Of a stretch of DNA of 64,000 nt, positions 11,799 through 23,677 are shown piece after piece (within the stretch, counting starts at the first letter, position 1; every line of letters starts with the position of its first letter). The stretch covers positions 930,001-994,000 of the forward strand of contig WBVU01000012.1 in the NCBI GenBank assembly GCA_009192285.1, written 5' to 3'. The notes below the pieces were generated by a model. It saw nothing but the letters and a program-made list of their open reading frames with translations, made no database searches and was not told the DNA's origin. The translations under genes were made by a program, and so were the position numbers. Origin of the DNA: Morchella semilibera (lineage: Eukaryota > Ascomycota > Pezizomycetes > Pezizales > Morchellaceae).

Positions 11799-13752
11799 TT
11801 AGAGTGAGGCTCCCTTCATATGGCTCATGTTAAGAGCCGGGTCTGGGAGGTCCTCCGAGTTTACACGATTGGCATCGCTGACCTGTGTATTCGGAACAGT
11901 GTCGTCGTCAATATTGACCGAGAACTGGTCTTGGGTGTAGATATCGGGGATGCTACTGCTAGTTGCACCCCCGCGAGACTGTTGATAAGGTATAGGCTTT
12001 GCATGGTGACTGCTGTACTTCTGCAATGGTGAGCCGTCAACCCCCGGGCCAGACTCGGAACCAAATCGCCGACTAGTGGGTGGGGTTACAGCATTATGAC
12101 CATGCTTTGAGCTCCCTTCTCCACTCCCATAGAAAAGTGGGGATTGGAATGTGGTACTCAAGCGACGATGGGCCTCCGAGGGGGTTCCAATCCCCGACTG
12201 GTCGTCGTGATTCAACTGTTTGAGCATCATACCTAGGGAGCCCGGACGACGCTGAAAACTACCTACAGCAGCTTCAGCTTTGTTATATAGGGCCTGATCC
12301 TTGGAGACAACCGCCCGCCTCTCTTTGACCTGCGTCTCCACCTCGAAAGCCTTTCCAATAATCTGCTGATACTTTGCCATCATCACCTTCATTCTCTGCT
12401 CGGAAGATTCCACCGCTCTTAGAGCATGCTCGGCCTCCTCCAGACGATTACTCGCAACGACAACATAATGTTTCAAAGTGTTCATTCGGCTGCGGAGGCG
12501 TTGGATGGTATACATCACGAGCCCAGAGATATTGAGTTGCGCAATCATATCAGACTCCTCATTACGATAGGCAGTGTCCACTGAAAGTCCGACCTCAATA
12601 CCCGGGGCATCAAACAAATCCGAACATAACTTCAGCGCATCCTCCTCATCACAAGCTTGCGCGGCCCACACATTAGAAAGATCCTCATCATCGAGATCTT
12701 CTTCTTGGATGTCCAAAACGTGGCTATGGTGCCCATTGGACGAAGTAACACTGATAGGGGCTTCTTCACCGGCAGGATTGAGATATGAGCCCTTCTTTCG
12801 AGGCCATACCTCATGAGCGAGTCCCCAACGGATCGGAAGATTGTTTGCAAGGAAAGGTAAGTTGTAAGGTGGCCAGCCCGCAACATCCATACGAGTGCCG
12901 AACTCGAAGTCGACCATAATGGCGTTAATACTGTAGTTGCGGGTGGTGATAACAACCCCGCTGGCGATACGGCTAACGGTCCTATAAGTGCTTTCCTCGA
13001 GGATATCCAGCCAATTGACTTTGTATCTGTCCGGATTATCGAGGCAGGATTCGTCGACGAAGGACAAGATAGGCGCCCAAATAAAGGCAATATCTGAGGG
13101 TTTGAGCTTGAGATGCTCTTTACTCAACTCGATGTTCTCAAAGGGCCTCGGCTTTCTACCCTTCTTCTTCCGGGCTTCTTCAGCTGCGGACCAGGCCATT
13201 TGAACGTTACTGTCACCAAACCTCTCGACGAGAGTGTCCGCGTAGGTCCGGAGGTTGCCTATGATGACCCTGCTCAAGTCCGAATCGAGTGCTTTGAGCT
13301 CCGAAACCATCTCAGGGGATAGGTGTTGCATTCCGACCGGCAGTGTATGCAGAATGAGGACCTCGAACCAATGGGCTGGAATAGGCCGAGCTTTGAAGTA
13401 GATGATTGCCAAAAGAAAGCGAAGGAGTTTTCGGTATTCTTCGGGAGACTTGAAATCGCATTATTAGTAGGGAATCAACTTTAACGGACCTGATTGAACC
13501 TACGTCGGACGATTTCATCCTTGCAAGAATACTATCTGGGAGCCAAGTCTTCATATTTGGCGGGGGAACGGGATCCTTTTTCTTGGAGATTGGAGTTACT
13601 GGTACCGGCGCTTCAGGTTCCCCCACTCTCGCCTTCTTTGGGCCTGGAGTAAGTGCAGCTTTCGGGGAGGGTGAAGATCTCCGACCCCGTTTACGCGTAG
13701 CTCCCGGGTCAGTGGGCGTCTCGCTTACGGCTTTGCCCTTGTTACCGGCCAT
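11799..13752 (-). CDS. Third transposon gene: basic N-terminus, coiled-coil protein of unknown function, about 632 aa
   Basis: Exon 1 13752-13504 and exon 2 13448-11799, joined across a 55-bp intron (donor GTAGGT, branch CTACTAAT, acceptor CAAG) that keeps phase and gives RMKSSD|SPEEYRKLLRFLLA. The first 60 residues hold nuclear-localisation-like clusters (TRKRGRRSS, GPKKARV) and many prolines. The middle, with ARPIPAHWFEVLILHTLPVGM and an aromatic stretch (MDVAGWPPYNLPFLANNLPIRWG), looks globular. From about residue 400 a heptad-rich coiled coil runs through RLRSRMNTLKHYVVVASNRL. The last 150 residues are Ser/Gly-rich and disordered. No known domain is recognised. It lies inside the transposon termini, transcribed with the helicase, so it is probably element cargo. 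It could be a second transposition factor or a structural partner. Confidence 0.75.
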
Positions 13753-14057
13753 CAGTGCTGAAGTTTTGAGTGTTCAGAAAGTTTGGGAGAAGACCGGTGT
13801 ATAGGGGAAGTGGGGTGATGAATGGGGATACGCGATGTTTGGTGTTTGAACGCGGGGTATTTGGCTTGGCTTAGCTCACGTTGATTCACAGGGTTTCTTT
13901 CATCACCAAGTGGGTAATTTTCATCACCGATCAGAGCTACTATGCACTTTTTTCCTCTGTCCCTATGTACACAAGATAGAGCTCGTTAAATACTGTCGGA
14001 GCCACTTTCAACTCCGACCGGTCTTATATCACTTCCCTAAACGATCCTATTCTATCA

Positions 14058-14145
14058 GGCGGGCTTCTTTCACCGCCCGCGCGGCCTTCTTTCACCGCCC
14101 GCGCGGCCTTCTTTCACTGCCCGGGCGGGGCTCTTTCATTGCCCG
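14058..14145 (+). repeat. About 22-bp GC-rich tandem repeat inside the right end, about 4 copies
   Basis: Unit close to GCGCGGCCTTCTTTCACCGC, with two diverged units at the right. It sits about 180 bp from the right terminus, much as the 21-bp array sits about 220 bp from the left terminus. Confidence 0.8.
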
Positions 14146-14259
14146 GATGACTAATCAAAATCCCGGAGACGCTAACCTTCCCGAAACGGCGCTAACAGCC
14201 CCGAAGTGGCGCTAGTATTCCCGAAAAAAGGACTGGTACAAGCTTTTTGGGTAAGCACA

Positions 14260-14323
14260 CCAGACCCTTCCGGTATTGCACACCACAATAAAAAAATACC
14301 GATTGGGTCTGGGAACGAGACTA
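14260..14323 (-). repeat. Right terminus with subterminal hairpin
   Basis: CCAGACCC (14260-14267) can pair with GGGTCTGG (14305-14312), and CCGGTATT (14270-14277) with AATACCG (14295-14301), giving a two-part stem. The element then ends GGGAACGAGACTA. The outermost bases match the left end inverted. Confidence 0.8.
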
Positions 14324-14332
14324 GGTTGCACT
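14324..14332. repeat. Target-site duplication, right copy (GGTTGCACT)
   Basis: Exact copy of 5510-5518, directly after the right terminus CGAGACTA. Confidence 0.9.
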
Positions 14333-16072
14333 CTTAAATGAAACGACTTAAACCTTAAAGACTTTGAAGCCATAGAAACCTTGTCATGTTAACCCGGTCC
14401 CAGTTACATGTAGATGCCAAGCTTGTTCGGTCACTAAGTGCTGACAGTGAGGAATTTGTTCACTCACTAAATTACAGAGACTTGTACTCCTTTTCTTCTT
14501 TTGTTCTCAACCGGCACTGGATTCAATTTTAACTTAGCGAAACCAACCGACATCTTGTTTACCTACCCATAGTGGAACTCTCTTAACCTGGCCAGGCTTA
14601 GCGGACAGGTATGCGGACCCCTTATTAGTTACGTGTGTCCCTTCATCGAATATAGAGTATGCTTTAATTTTAGTCGAACTAATATTGTTTTACATGTATT
14701 TTTGTATAGGGCTATAGGTGCGATAATTGAAATCTCTGGAGTCTACATGGAAACTTACTGATTACACCATCGTACGCGTATCGTGCTTACTCAGGGCTTG
14801 GACTGCACTGCATAAGCTTAGGGCTTTAAGACCCCAATGAAGGAACCGCCCCGAAATATCAGGCCGGGGCTAGAGTACACGACGCTAAAAGGATCATTGA
14901 GCTACTAGGCCCTAGACACAAACACATTATATTTATCACAAATAAATAAGCTTACAAATTACAGAAGAATAGATTTACATACTTGCACTGTCACAACGCC
15001 TCAGATCGTCCAGTCTCAGCCTGGACGCGAACGCGACTGAATTGTGGATGGACGGTCTACTTACTAAGTTACACTAGTCTACGGTCTGCCTGCGGTCTGA
15101 CTATGGATTGCATGACCTGAGTTCTTCCTAGGTCGAGGTGGCTCCAACCTGGAGTTCAAAAAGAATTAAGTCGCAACCAACTTCTGTGTCTAAATTTTTA
15201 GTTCTTGGCGACCGGTTTTTGGTCCGGATAGCCCGCCAAGAGCTCAAAATTTGAGCTGAAATTTGGGTGTTGCCAATACGCTCTAATATCAAAATAGTTC
15301 CAAATCATACTTCAACATTAGAGACTTTGCGCAGAGGCCATTCCACACTTGGCATTAATTAGCCAAGGAATTATAGAGCCAGCCTTGCATTTGACTCCAG
15401 GAGAGAGGGCAAATCGCTAAATTAGACCTCCACCCCTTCTAACATTTGTAGAATCACCAAATGGAGATCGTTTTTCATGGGAACTTTTTTATACTAACAT
15501 TCAGATACAAATATACCTTATATAAAATCCTCAAGAATTTAGCAACAGCATTAAAGGTAAAAATAATTCTTTTCTCACCAAAAACTGGGTAGTGCCGATC
15601 AGTGGCAAGCAACTGGCTCCCCATATAATGCCAAGCTACAAGGAAGCTGGATGCATCCAGCGTGCTGCGTGGATTCATTTAATTACCAAAATAATTATCA
15701 CTAAACTCTTTTAGGCCATTATGTAGTCCGTCCAGTGCGTCCAAAAGGTTGCTTGAATCGACCGCAATCGAACTAGACCACTAACGGTATTCCTGTACAT
15801 CTTTAACTCTAGGCCGAATCACTACATGTAGGTACCTGCCCTTGTTTTCAGCCCGCATATCCACGATTTTGAGGTTAACAGGGATATTTGGCGGACAAAA
15901 CACAGGCGCTCAGGCTGGTATCTAATCGCTTGATTGACTTTTCGTCGTTGCCCCAGGTTCGTCGCTGCCCCTAAAGCTGACCCCCAAAGAAGCAAATTTT
16001 GTGTGGCTTTACTAACAGATCCCGTTATCTCCCTTCCTCTATTATAGGGGTCAGCAGTGACAGACTAAGGGA
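14333..16072. other. Intergenic, no gene seen
   Basis: Moderately AT-rich. A few TACATGTA palindromes (near 14404, 14692, 15822). No long open frame, tRNA or rRNA was recognised. It may hold old, unrecognisable transposon sequence. Confidence 0.5.
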
Positions 16073-16093
16073 TAGTCTCGTGCCCAGCCTGTG
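16073..16093 (+). repeat. Orphan terminus related to the 8.8-kb transposon
   Basis: TAGTCTCGTGCCCAGCCTGT starts like the left end of the 8.8-kb element (first 14 bases identical). No partner end with a matching target duplication was found. Confidence 0.6.
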
Positions 16094-17086
16094 ATTGATT
16101 CTCTTCGCATTACACGAATCGCAAACAACGACGAAACTACAGATTCCAGCCAATCACGACACTTGATATCTTCCTGGGCGCCATTTTTTCGCCGTCCATC
16201 AGGCAGGATGACTCGAATCTATTAGTGGTGGGACTAAGGAAATTCAACCCACTAGCTCGAATTAACGTGCTGCACCTACCCCGCGTAGGCCGCATGAACG
16301 CCGCTTCAACCCACCTTCGCTCAGAGCTACTGAGTCCAGATCCTAGAAAATACATAACTGTAAATTGTGCACACCACCACTCCCATAACCATAGAATAGG
16401 ATCTCATTTTCCCTATTTCCTTTTTCGGGGCTGGCTATGCTGAACACGTCGATTGTCCTCACTGTCTAAGACTAAGACTAGGACCAGGACCAGGACCAGG
16501 CAGGACCTAGCTTACTGCAGGTGAAAAGTCGCAAAGTAGGTCTTTGCTGGGTTCGTGACGGGTGGTGCCAACAGTCGCAGATTGTTGCATTTTGCACCTT
16601 ACGAAAGACCAAACGAAATAAATTTCTTTGGTGATACTAAATAGCATCTAGCAAAGGAGTACCGTAGAAACTTGCCAACCTGACTATCTCCGTGCAGGGA
16701 CTTCCGTTTGATTGGCTGAGGTAGAGACCAGCCTTAGACATTCCCATTAGAGTAGAAGAAGCTAGTTTCTGACTAAAGTTGCCATACTACATAGAGCCAG
16801 TGATGTCACGATATTTGGTCTAAAGGTAAATATAAATATCAGGACATTGCACAGATACAAGATTTGCTACTATCAATAAATGCGAGTGATATATTATGAT
16901 TAAACATGTAGTACATTATCTCCCAGATGCTCTCTCATGCATCAGTTCGGGTTCATAAGCCAATAGAAAGTGTTTGAGTCATATGACTCTCAACCTCATT
17001 ATTACAACGGAGTCCCAACATTCAAAACCCATACCAGTACTGCGTGAGTATTAGGAGAGATTGATCCTAATAGAAGGGAGGAATCT

Positions 17087-19015
17087 GTGAGCGAACGCCC
17101 AATCAAAAGGCCAAGGGTAGAGTTGCCAGTAGGCCCACCAGAAATCTTCGTTCCAATACCCTATATTGAGCATGCGAGTAAGGCCATGCTACCAGAGGGA
17201 GTTCAAGATACTTTGACGGTCCTATATCATTCTTCAACCTATTTTAGGATAACGAGATATGCAATATTAATACATTACTTGCAGCTACGAGTGCCTATGG
17301 GGATGCAAGAAGTACTGGAAATAGCCGGGACTTGAAGGATCATATTAGCCGTAATGAATTTCAGATTTTTCTTGGTATATGTATTATCATGGGAGTATAG
17401 TAGTACACGCCCCATCTGCCCGGAAATATTGGACGTTACGGTTGGTTTCTTCTGGAAGAAGACAACGCCTCATGAGCTATATGCGATACTACCAAACTTG
17501 CTGTTTCCTACATATCTCTACCGGATGCAACAGGCAACCTTCCTTACAAAGACTGGGGGGAAAAAATGGAACCACTTAGCTCTCACCTAAAGCGGTGTTC
17601 CCAACAGCTTTATCTACCAAAGACACATGTTTTGGTCTACGAGATGATGGTACGATGTTCTGGACGAAGCCGCCATACAGTTAGGATACCAAGTAAGTCA
17701 ATTTCGGCAGGATATAAGATCCTAGTTCTATGTGATAGTGGTTGTATGATAAACTGGTTATTTGTTTCTCGTACAGAATCTATTGCCGAACTCGAACGAG
17801 ATTTACCCTATTACCTACATCTTCAGCTGTAATTGCATTAATACTACATCAGCAAGATTGCCTCTGTCTCCTGATATTTTTTGGGTTTCAGGAGATTCAG
17901 GGGACTCTCAGGGGACCCAGGAGACTGTCAGGAGACCCAGGACGATCCAGACATAAATTGTAAAGCTTGCTGATGTACTGAATATGATTATGTATTGTAT
18001 ATAGATAATGGCTTTTCCGGTATCGTGGTCCCGTTGTTCAGAGAGCTGCGTCGGTTTGGAATTGATGCATGTGATACTACGCGGGTTAATAGTCCTGAAT
18101 ATCCCTCAAAGTTAAAGTACGATACTCCACTTGTACAATGGAATACCATAGATGGTTTAGCTGTTGGCGAACTAATGCATGGTGTTTTATGTGTACGCTG
18201 GATTGATAACAACATATTGTTCATATGTTAGCAACAGTACATCCCTGAGGAGAAACCATATTGCGAGAGGTGCAAACCGAGAAGCACCAGTACCAATGGT
18301 ATTGCTGCTAGGGAGGCATTCGGAGAGAAAGAATGCAAGTCCTTTTATATACCTACATGTACATTCATTGACGATTACAACAATCACATGAACGGCGTTG
18401 ATTTGGCAGATTTTGCAAAGGAGAGCCCAATATACAACTTATAAGCCTTCAAGACGGAATTGGATTCCTTTCTTTTATGCATTTTTAGATATATCTATAT
18501 TTAATGCATTTATTCTCTTCAGTATGACGAGGATAGCTGGACTGAACCGCCTCCTCGACACACGTCAATTATGTAAAAAATCGTCCTTTAAGTCGGCCTT
18601 ACTCTGCAGAATTATTCCGTCATTTTCTGTACAAGCAGCTGTGTGAACCAGGCCCGGCTCAAAGGACTGCTGCTGAATTAAAAACAGTATAATTCCGCAA
18701 GGAGAGAGAGTTACCATCGTCAACAGACCCAGTTACAGCCCAAACGAAGAGTGTTGTATTTCGCGGAAAGCACTGGCATCGCTTCCAAAAAGAATATTGT
18801 TATTAATATATCAGGTCACCAACTGCAGAAACTACAGAAGCAAAGAGGATGTGCAGTCTGTCGATACAATTTTCGGAAAACAGGGCCTGCTGGCCGTCAT
18901 CGTCCTAAATTAACCCGGTATGAATGCGCCCAATGCTCTCCTCCAGTTGCGCTCTGTGGGCCGGGTCGCAGTAGTAAATGCTTCCAAGAGTGCATAAAAC
19001 AGGTTAGAAATATAT
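17087..19015 (+). pseudogene. Decayed piggyBac transposase (DDE_Tnp_1_7 type)
   Basis: Pieces in three frames follow the piggyBac order: a polar N-terminus (17087 on), ISRNEFQIFLGICIIMGV (about 17340), VDEMMVRCSGRSRHTVRIPSK-like catalytic region (about 17640), YIDNGFSGIVVPLFRELRRFGI (about 18000), IDDYNNHMNGVDLAD (about 18370), RNWIPFFYAFLDISIFNAF (about 18460) and a cysteine-rich C-terminal zinc finger (CAVCRYNF...CAQC...CGPGRSSKCF, about 18850-18990). Several stops and frame changes break it, and an imperfect repeat of GGAGACYCAGGG type interrupts it near 17890-17945. Terminal repeats and TTAA flanks were not identified. The copy is inactive. Confidence 0.8.
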
Positions 19016-21034
19016 AACCCATATCAAATAACTGCTAATATCCAGTAAAGCATAAGGTCGCAAGTGGAGTCTAAGTCAAGTAAATTGAGGTTGAGGTCGC
19101 GGGGTCGCGGGGTCGAGGTCGAGGTCGCAGGATCAAGATAGAGTAGGTTGGGTTAGACTAGAGTTGAACATGACAGTTAGCAAGTATAGCATCTGTACAA
19201 AGCCAAGCAGTAGTAGTAATTCATGGTCATAATGACTACCGGCTTCATGACTTGATATCAGGTGACCTGCCAAGACCCTAATGCATGAGAGAGATTTCGC
19301 TAGCTTTCGAACATCCGGGAGATAATTCCTTATATGTGTGAAGCTTGTACATGTAGTTTCTAACCACATGTAGAAGTACATACTACATGTATGTAGCCTA
19401 TATGAGACTACATGTAGCCTTCCCCCTGGTATTAGATATTGGTAGTTAGTCGCGCGCACACGTATATATTGGATTGGTCTTGAAGCCCTAGTAAGCGGAT
19501 TGAGAGGATTGTCACCTGCGTAGTACATCCGGTTTCTTAGTATGATTTCCGTACTCCAGCTGCGGCGATGTGAAAACTATATGTATTAACGATTTAGGGC
19601 CACGATTTTGCTAGCGTTTGTTATTTGTATGGCCATATGGGGGACATATGAGTCAACTGTTCGATCCTCACTCAGGGGTTGAAGTTATATAAAGTGGTTC
19701 GCCCTTAGACCTACCAATAAAAATATAATTTCAACTACGGCGACATTGCTCAAGAGAATATTACACCATACGCAATACACACGGCGAGAATTAATGCATC
19801 CACCACATGAGATATATGTTCATGTTGGTTAGGGCCCGCTCGGAAATTCGAACGACTTAGGGCTTAGAGTCATCTGGCTCACCAGGACCACAGAATAGTT
19901 CGCGCCTTTAACTCTGGGGTCTCAACCTCAGTCTAGGTAGGTCAAGGGTTCTGCTAAGTTTAAATTAGTTAGAGTCTCTGTCACTAACCTCGATGCACCA
20001 AGTAGCTTAGAAATTATCTGTTAATAGGCCCTTTGCGCAAAGACTCCAGAGTCTTTTTCTACTTGTGTGCTAGAACCTACCAGTTAACCTTAAACCATTG
20101 ACGGAAATCACTATGTCGTTTGCCTCAAGCCTTCATCTTTTCATATTTGCAAAAGCTAGCAAGTTCCTAGGGCCATATGGAAGCTTCAAAGCCCAAAATC
20201 CGGGGAATGTTTTGGGGGCGATGGCCAGGTTACGCATAAGCTGCGAAGAGAGATTGATGCCCATGAGATTCGAGCCCGGTCTCTTCTTCGAGGAACTGTC
20301 CGGGGCTTACATTGTACGGTGGGCAGGCTAAGGGATGATAGCTCGGTTAGCTGTGACAATATGGTTCCGAAGCTCCATTACCCTCAGATGAATATATGTA
20401 GGTACTTATCTTGAAGCAACCTTCCCACATACATAGGTTTATGCCAATATAGGCAAGCCAGGAGTTGAAAGTTCAGCCAACCAAGAACAAACGTGGGGAA
20501 CACATGATGTCACAAGGCCACCCACCCTGTGGACGACTAAATGTTCCTGAATAAACGCCCATATGTGCTGTATAGTACCCGCAAAACAGCTCTACCTCGG
20601 ATGGTCTCCCTAAAGCGCCCGACCGATCACCACATTGGCATCCCTTCCTCCTCTGCTCCCTATTTCTAGCACGCCTGCCTGGTCTTCACGGATCAACAGA
20701 GTTGCGTTTATTTAATCAACATACCAGTAGTCCGTTAGTTTGTGTACTATACCGAAAAAGGCTCTTACGAGTACGACTTATCCTATTACCAGAGTACAAA
20801 GAAACCTAGGAGTATACACCACACCCTTCTATTTCAAAGGTCCGGGATTACGTGTGATCCAGCTGTCCTCGCCCCTACAAATCCTCAGCACATCCCCCGA
20901 GCTGCTGTTACTGATTCATCAGCCGACCAACAACCTTCACAATCTACAAACCTCCTCTCGCTCTTTCCCTCCAAACCCTCCCGCAATCTTACATACATCT
21001 CACTCAAGATAAGCTCATCCAACACTAGGATATC
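19016..21034. other. Intergenic; includes 5' flank of MAF1
   Basis: A GGTCGAGGTCGCGG-type minisatellite lies near 19090-19130 and four ACATGTA motifs near 19347-19411. The last 300 bp, rich in C and T, are the likely promoter and leader of the gene at 21035. No other gene seen. Confidence 0.5.
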
Positions 21035-22151
21035 ATGAAGGTTCGTATCATGAGCTTCCGATCATTGCCATGCACCTCGGTTGCGCATCACCTGCATCGT
21101 TGGCATCTCCCCTCGAACGTCCCCTGAGCTGACACCTGCACCTTCTAATACATGTAGTTCCTACCACTCCGCGAGTTAGATGTTATCAACCGTGCCCTCG
21201 TCTTCGACACACCAGACTGTCGGGTCGTTGGCGGATGTGACATTTACACCACCAAGGTCGCTATTCCCAGCTCATTGTGAATATGTTTATACAGAAAGAA
21301 AAACCATAAAATGAAACATATAAAGCTTGTTTACAGCTCGATATCAAGCTAACATTTTGCCCATTAATTTTTTTTTACCTGGGCATTGATACGTTCAGGC
21401 CGCCGGCGCTGATAAGAAGTTGTACAAAAACATTTCCAACACTATCACCAACCGTTATGAAGCCGACCTGAGACTATCAGAGTCTCTATCGCCCCCTAAA
21501 TCAACTGCAACCTCGACGGCAACACTCGGGAGTAAGAACCAGTCGAGGGCAGTTTATCAAACCCTCCATTCGCCGTTTGGACCGCTCGACCAGATCTCTG
21601 CTCGGCGCACTTTCGCTTATCTTATCGCAACCCTGAACGCTTCCCATTCGGACTACGATTTCTCTACTGTTTTAAAACCCTCTGACTTTAGGCGTGAGAG
21701 ACATTTGAGACCAGTTATGAATAACTTCAATACTACACTCTTTAATCTTGGCATGAACCCTTACAAAGCCTTGCCTAGAATGTGGGACACTATCGATAAG
21801 GAGATGGACCTTCTCAATTGCAACATATACACCTACTTGCCCGACGATGTATCCGATGACCCGTATGGCGAAGAGGGTCTCATATGGTCTACAAATCTCT
21901 TTTTCTTTAATAAGCATAAAAAGAGAGTTTGTTACTTATATCTGAGAGGGTTAAGCTCACTATCGCACTCGCCGATGGAGATCAACCGAGTGGGCGGATG
22001 GAGGGCAGACGTGGGCGGTGTGAGTTCGGGACATGAAGGATGGGATGATAGTGATGACGATACATTTGACGATGAACTCCAAGAGAGCTCAAGTGTCTGG
22101 GGAGGGGATGAATACGATGACGATGGGTTCTTGGAAACGATGGAGGTCTAG
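21035..22151 (+). CDS. MAF1: MAF1, repressor of RNA polymerase III transcription
   Basis: Three exons: 21035-21040 (Met-Lys only), 21158-21256 and 21399-22151, all in phase, giving 285 aa. Exon 2 reads [20 protein letters not shown] and [11 protein letters not shown], the conserved MAF1 N-terminal box. Exon 3 opens [12 protein letters not shown] and carries [28 protein letters not shown]-like [55 protein letters not shown], matching the second MAF1 box. The tail is acidic ([11 protein letters not shown]), as in other fungal MAF1. Introns are 117 and 142 bp; donors GTTCGT and GTCGCT are unusual but the joins match the family exactly. Known role: MAF1 binds RNA polymerase III under nutrient limitation or stress and shuts off tRNA synthesis, shuttling between cytoplasm and nucleus under TOR/PKA phosphorylation. 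It looks intact. Confidence 0.96.
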
Positions 22152-22638
22152 GGGGCTAACGATCGGAACCAGCGGCCGCAGCGCACTGTGTTGGGTAGTG
22201 AATAATTTGTTGGCATCATTTCATCTTTATCTTTGTCATTGATGTCAATGCGCATCATTTTCGTCCTGTTACGCCTGGATTGTCATTTTGATTTTCTTCT
22301 ATTATGTTTGTTCCATGTTTTTATGGCATCGGCAGCGCTATGCCTTGTTTCGATGTTAGGGGTTAAGGGGATAGGCGGGTCTGGCTTGGTTCGGTTCGGT
22401 TAGGTATATGGCGTTTCAATGCTTCGGTGAGAGCGGGTGTTGAAATTTGGAGAGGGGCGTTGCCCTTACTTTCTTACCTCTACGTTTGTTTTATCTCATA
22501 GTTTATGCTGCTTGTATTAACAAGTGCGGGAGAGGGAATACGATATCAGTGATAATGATAATTAAGCGGCCTATTTTTTCTTGGGCGGGGGATTGGGGGA
22601 GTGGAGTTTTCCTAAGCTGTAATGGAGTTCAGGCAGCC

Positions 22639-23366
22639 ATGAACTTTTCGAAGTCAGGCGGACGGGCGTTCGATTGGGCGGTTCGCCAAGCCACTGACGC
22701 AATTTCTACCCAATTAATCCCAACCCCAAAATCCTTCCACTCTACAAACACTCACTTGTAAGTTTCTGGGCAAGATGCTTCCCCGAATGAACTCAAAAAT
22801 TCCCAAGCTCCTGCGCTCGAACATTCGGGGCCTTAAAACCCCTGCCGGTGCACCCCATAATAGCATTTACGACGCGTATCACTTCTTCACTCCCATGCAA
22901 TTACCCTCCCTCCACTGACATCACTACAGTGTCCGTAATGATCACGACTTTCACACGCTCCTCCGTCTCACTACTGCTGCCTCCCTTCCTCTTCTAACCC
23001 TCTGGACAACTTCCTACTGCCCTAGCTGCCGCATAGTTAAGCCACTTCTCTCGGAGATCCTCGAGCGCCGGGGTGTTGGGGTCGGGTTTGCGGAGGTGGA
23101 GTTGGATGCACCTGGAATGATGGATGTGGGAATGCGGTATACTGTACGATGATTTGGTTTTACTGGTTGGTTAGCGGCTAAATTGAGGTTGAGCGTAGGT
23201 TAACAAAGTACCAACACTCCTAGTGTTTAGTCGGGGTGAGGTCAAGGAAAGAGTTGTAGATGGAAAGATGCTGGCAGATCGAGTGACGATGGAGGCTCTG
23301 GTAGAGAGGGTCGCGGCCGAGAGGGAGGTAGGAAGGGGATGGCTAACTGGAGTTTTTGGTGGATAG
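22639..23366 (+). CDS. Small thioredoxin-like protein with CPSC motif, three exons, 166 aa
   Basis: Exons 22639-22757 (donor GTAAGT), 22930-23143 (donor GTACGA) and 23199-23366, all in phase. After a short N-terminal part that could be a mitochondrial presequence (MNFSKSGGRAFDWAVRQ), exon 2 gives FHTLLRLTTAASLPLLTLWT, the active site SYCPSCRIVKPLLSEIL and FAEVELDAPG. Exon 3 gives VPTLLVFSRGE, the cis-proline strand of thioredoxin folds, then a C-terminal helix. CPSC replaces the usual CGPC. Role is inferred: a thiol-disulphide oxidoreductase or thioredoxin-fold protein, perhaps mitochondrial. It follows MAF1 by about 490 bp on the same strand. It looks intact. Confidence 0.85.
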
Positions 23367-23677
23367 TTAGGTATTGTAATCGCAGTTAATAGTCCTCTTG
23401 GTTTCGGAGGGTTTTCTGCAGGACTAAGGGATTTTTAAGCCTATCATCCACTGGCGATCATTGGCGCATTCCAATATCCAAGGCATTGATCAAAATTCGG
23501 GGGTTATAGTTCGAGTGATGATATATGAACCTCCTAGCTTTTCTGATAGCAAAATTTGTATGGGACCATACAAAAGACTACCTTGAAAACCACATCACAC
23601 ACCTGCAAAGCGAGTTCAAAGTCCTAGAACCCTCTGGGATTCATCTTAAGATAAGTATATACTTAATTTCTAATGTA

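Larger units (their letters stand above)
5519..14323. mobile_element. Complete 8.8-kb DNA transposon with transposase, RecQ-like helicase and a third gene (AcademH-like)
   Basis: Left end TAGTCTCGTGCCC and right end GGGAACGAGACTA are inverted repeats (12 of 13 match). The element is flanked by a perfect 9-bp duplication (GGTTGCACT). Further inward both ends share TATTTTTTTAT, a CACACCA motif and GGGTCTGG, and each can fold into a subterminal hairpin. Cargo: a four-exon DUF6589-like transposase (plus strand), a RecQ-like helicase (minus) converging on it with about 100 bp between stops, and a two-exon coiled-coil protein (minus). Tandem repeats lie just inside each end (5737-5856 and 14058-14145). 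From memory, the pairing of an Academ-type transposase with a superfamily 2 helicase defines AcademH transposons of animals and fungi; I could not check this. Splice phases are consistent and few or no breaks are seen, so the copy looks complete and young. Confidence 0.88.

Noticed and set aside
5519-14323. Helitron (because of the helicase)
   Set aside because: The helicase is RecQ-like SF2, not Pif1-like. There is no Rep/HUH domain. A 9-bp target duplication and inverted ends point to a DDE transposon.
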